Origin: an uncultured Mycoplasmatota bacterium
GTDB taxonomy: Bacteria; Bacillota_I; Bacilli_A; RF39; UBA660
Length of the DNA: 6,473 nt
Reading direction: 5' to 3'
NCBI GenBank assembly: GCA_947087145.1
Contig: CAMUBM010000046.1
Coordinates: 1-6,473 of the forward strand
Shown here: positions 6,237 to 6,473 of the stretch, piece by piece
Layout: every line of letters starts with the position of its first letter
Position numbering within the stretch: position 1 is the stretch's first letter
Translations under genes and position numbers: made by a program
The notes under the pieces: generated by a model
What the model saw: the letters and a program-made list of their open reading frames with translations, nothing else
Told to the model about the DNA's origin: nothing
Database searches by the model: none

Positions 6237-6473
6237 ATGGATATAAAAACACAAAAAGTTATTGATAAACTAGTTTTAGAAGGAGATTGTTTGCTTACTT
6301 GTTTTGAAGATAAATATCTACAAAATTCTTTTGACCAAAGTCTTTTGGCACAAGCGGTTATTTTGTTACATTTCGGACAAGTAAATAAAAATGGAAAAGT
6401 TATGGAAGATGATAAACACGAGGTAGATCTTTTGTTTTTAGATGCTTCTAAAATTTTTGAGGCTTTAGAGAAA
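6237..6473 (+). CDS. Unrecognised protein, N-terminal 79 residues (gene runs off the window)
   Basis: ATG 6237 opens a frame that is still open at the last base, giving 79 codons beginning MDIKTQKVIDKLVLEGDCLL. AGGAG (6221-6225) is a ribosome site with a rather long 11-nt spacing. The gene starts 18 nt after glyS with no terminator between, so it is probably co-transcribed and under the same T-box. The visible part is soluble and rich in charged residues, with no signal peptide, membrane segment or motif I recognise; two cysteines (18 and 22) form a C-x-x-x-C pair of uncertain meaning. In Bacillus the genes after glyQS are ccpN and yqfL, then dnaG and sigA; the visible sequence does not resemble the DnaG zinc-finger start or a CcpN helix-turn-helix. 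Codon use matches the neighbours, which supports a real gene. Confidence 0.72.
   Translation, partial: MDIKTQKVIDKLVLEGDCLLTCFEDKYLQNSFDQSLLAQAVILLHFGQVNKNGKVMEDDKHEVDLLFLDASKIFEALEK

Noticed and set aside
1..6473. Mobile element, CRISPR array, toxin-antitoxin or defence system
   Set aside because: No transposase, integrase, terminal repeats, regularly spaced repeats or defence-type genes are seen; the genes are conserved housekeeping and sporulation genes with uniform base use.
1..6473. Mollicute genetic code (TGA as Trp), suggested by the AT-richness and the GlyRS type
   Set aside because: Three genes end in TGA at family-consistent positions and conserved Trp residues use TGG, so the standard bacterial code applies.

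Overview
The window is a strongly AT-rich stretch of a low-GC Firmicute (Bacillota), probably an endospore former or a descendant of one. YqfC and YqfD at the left end are sporulation proteins, and the rest is the conserved Bacillus/Clostridium yqfC-yqfD-(phoH)-ybeY-dgkA-era-yqzL-recO-gly block. TGA serves as a stop (yqfC, ybeY, yqzL) and Trp is encoded by TGG, so this is not a code-4 mollicute. GlyRS is the single-chain dimeric type seen in staphylococci and mycoplasmas, not the GlyQ/GlyS tetramer of Bacillus subtilis. Together this fits a Bacilli or Erysipelotrichia-like lineage, but I cannot name the organism.

Layout, all on the + strand. 1-3733: the C-terminal part of yqfC, then yqfD, a six-helix VanZ-family membrane protein, ybeY, dgkA and era. 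These are tightly packed, with overlaps of 4, 1 and 23 nt and gaps of 1 and 16 nt, which points to one transcript. The VanZ gene sits where phoH (and, in many relatives, a pgpH-type gene) would be expected, and no cdd lies between dgkA and era. 3734-4606: a 50-nt gap holding an inverted repeat that could mask the next ribosome site, then a 41-codon YqzL-like gene overlapping recO by 35 nt.

4607-4835: a 229-nt regulatory gap. It holds a possible weak terminator for the upstream operon, a promoter with a perfect TATAAT box, and an unusually short T-box leader with a textbook antiterminator motif and a candidate GGA (Gly) specifier. 4836-6218: glyS (460 aa). 6237-6473: the start of an unrecognised gene that runs off the window.

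The genes cover sporulation (yqfC/D), rRNA maturation and ribosome assembly (ybeY, era), lipid-carrier phosphorylation (dgkA), recombination (recO) and tRNA charging (glyS). I see no mobile element, CRISPR array, phage gene or defence system. The most notable item is the compact glycine T-box, which has no recognisable terminator and may act on translation. Next is the VanZ-for-PhoH difference in an otherwise conserved operon.
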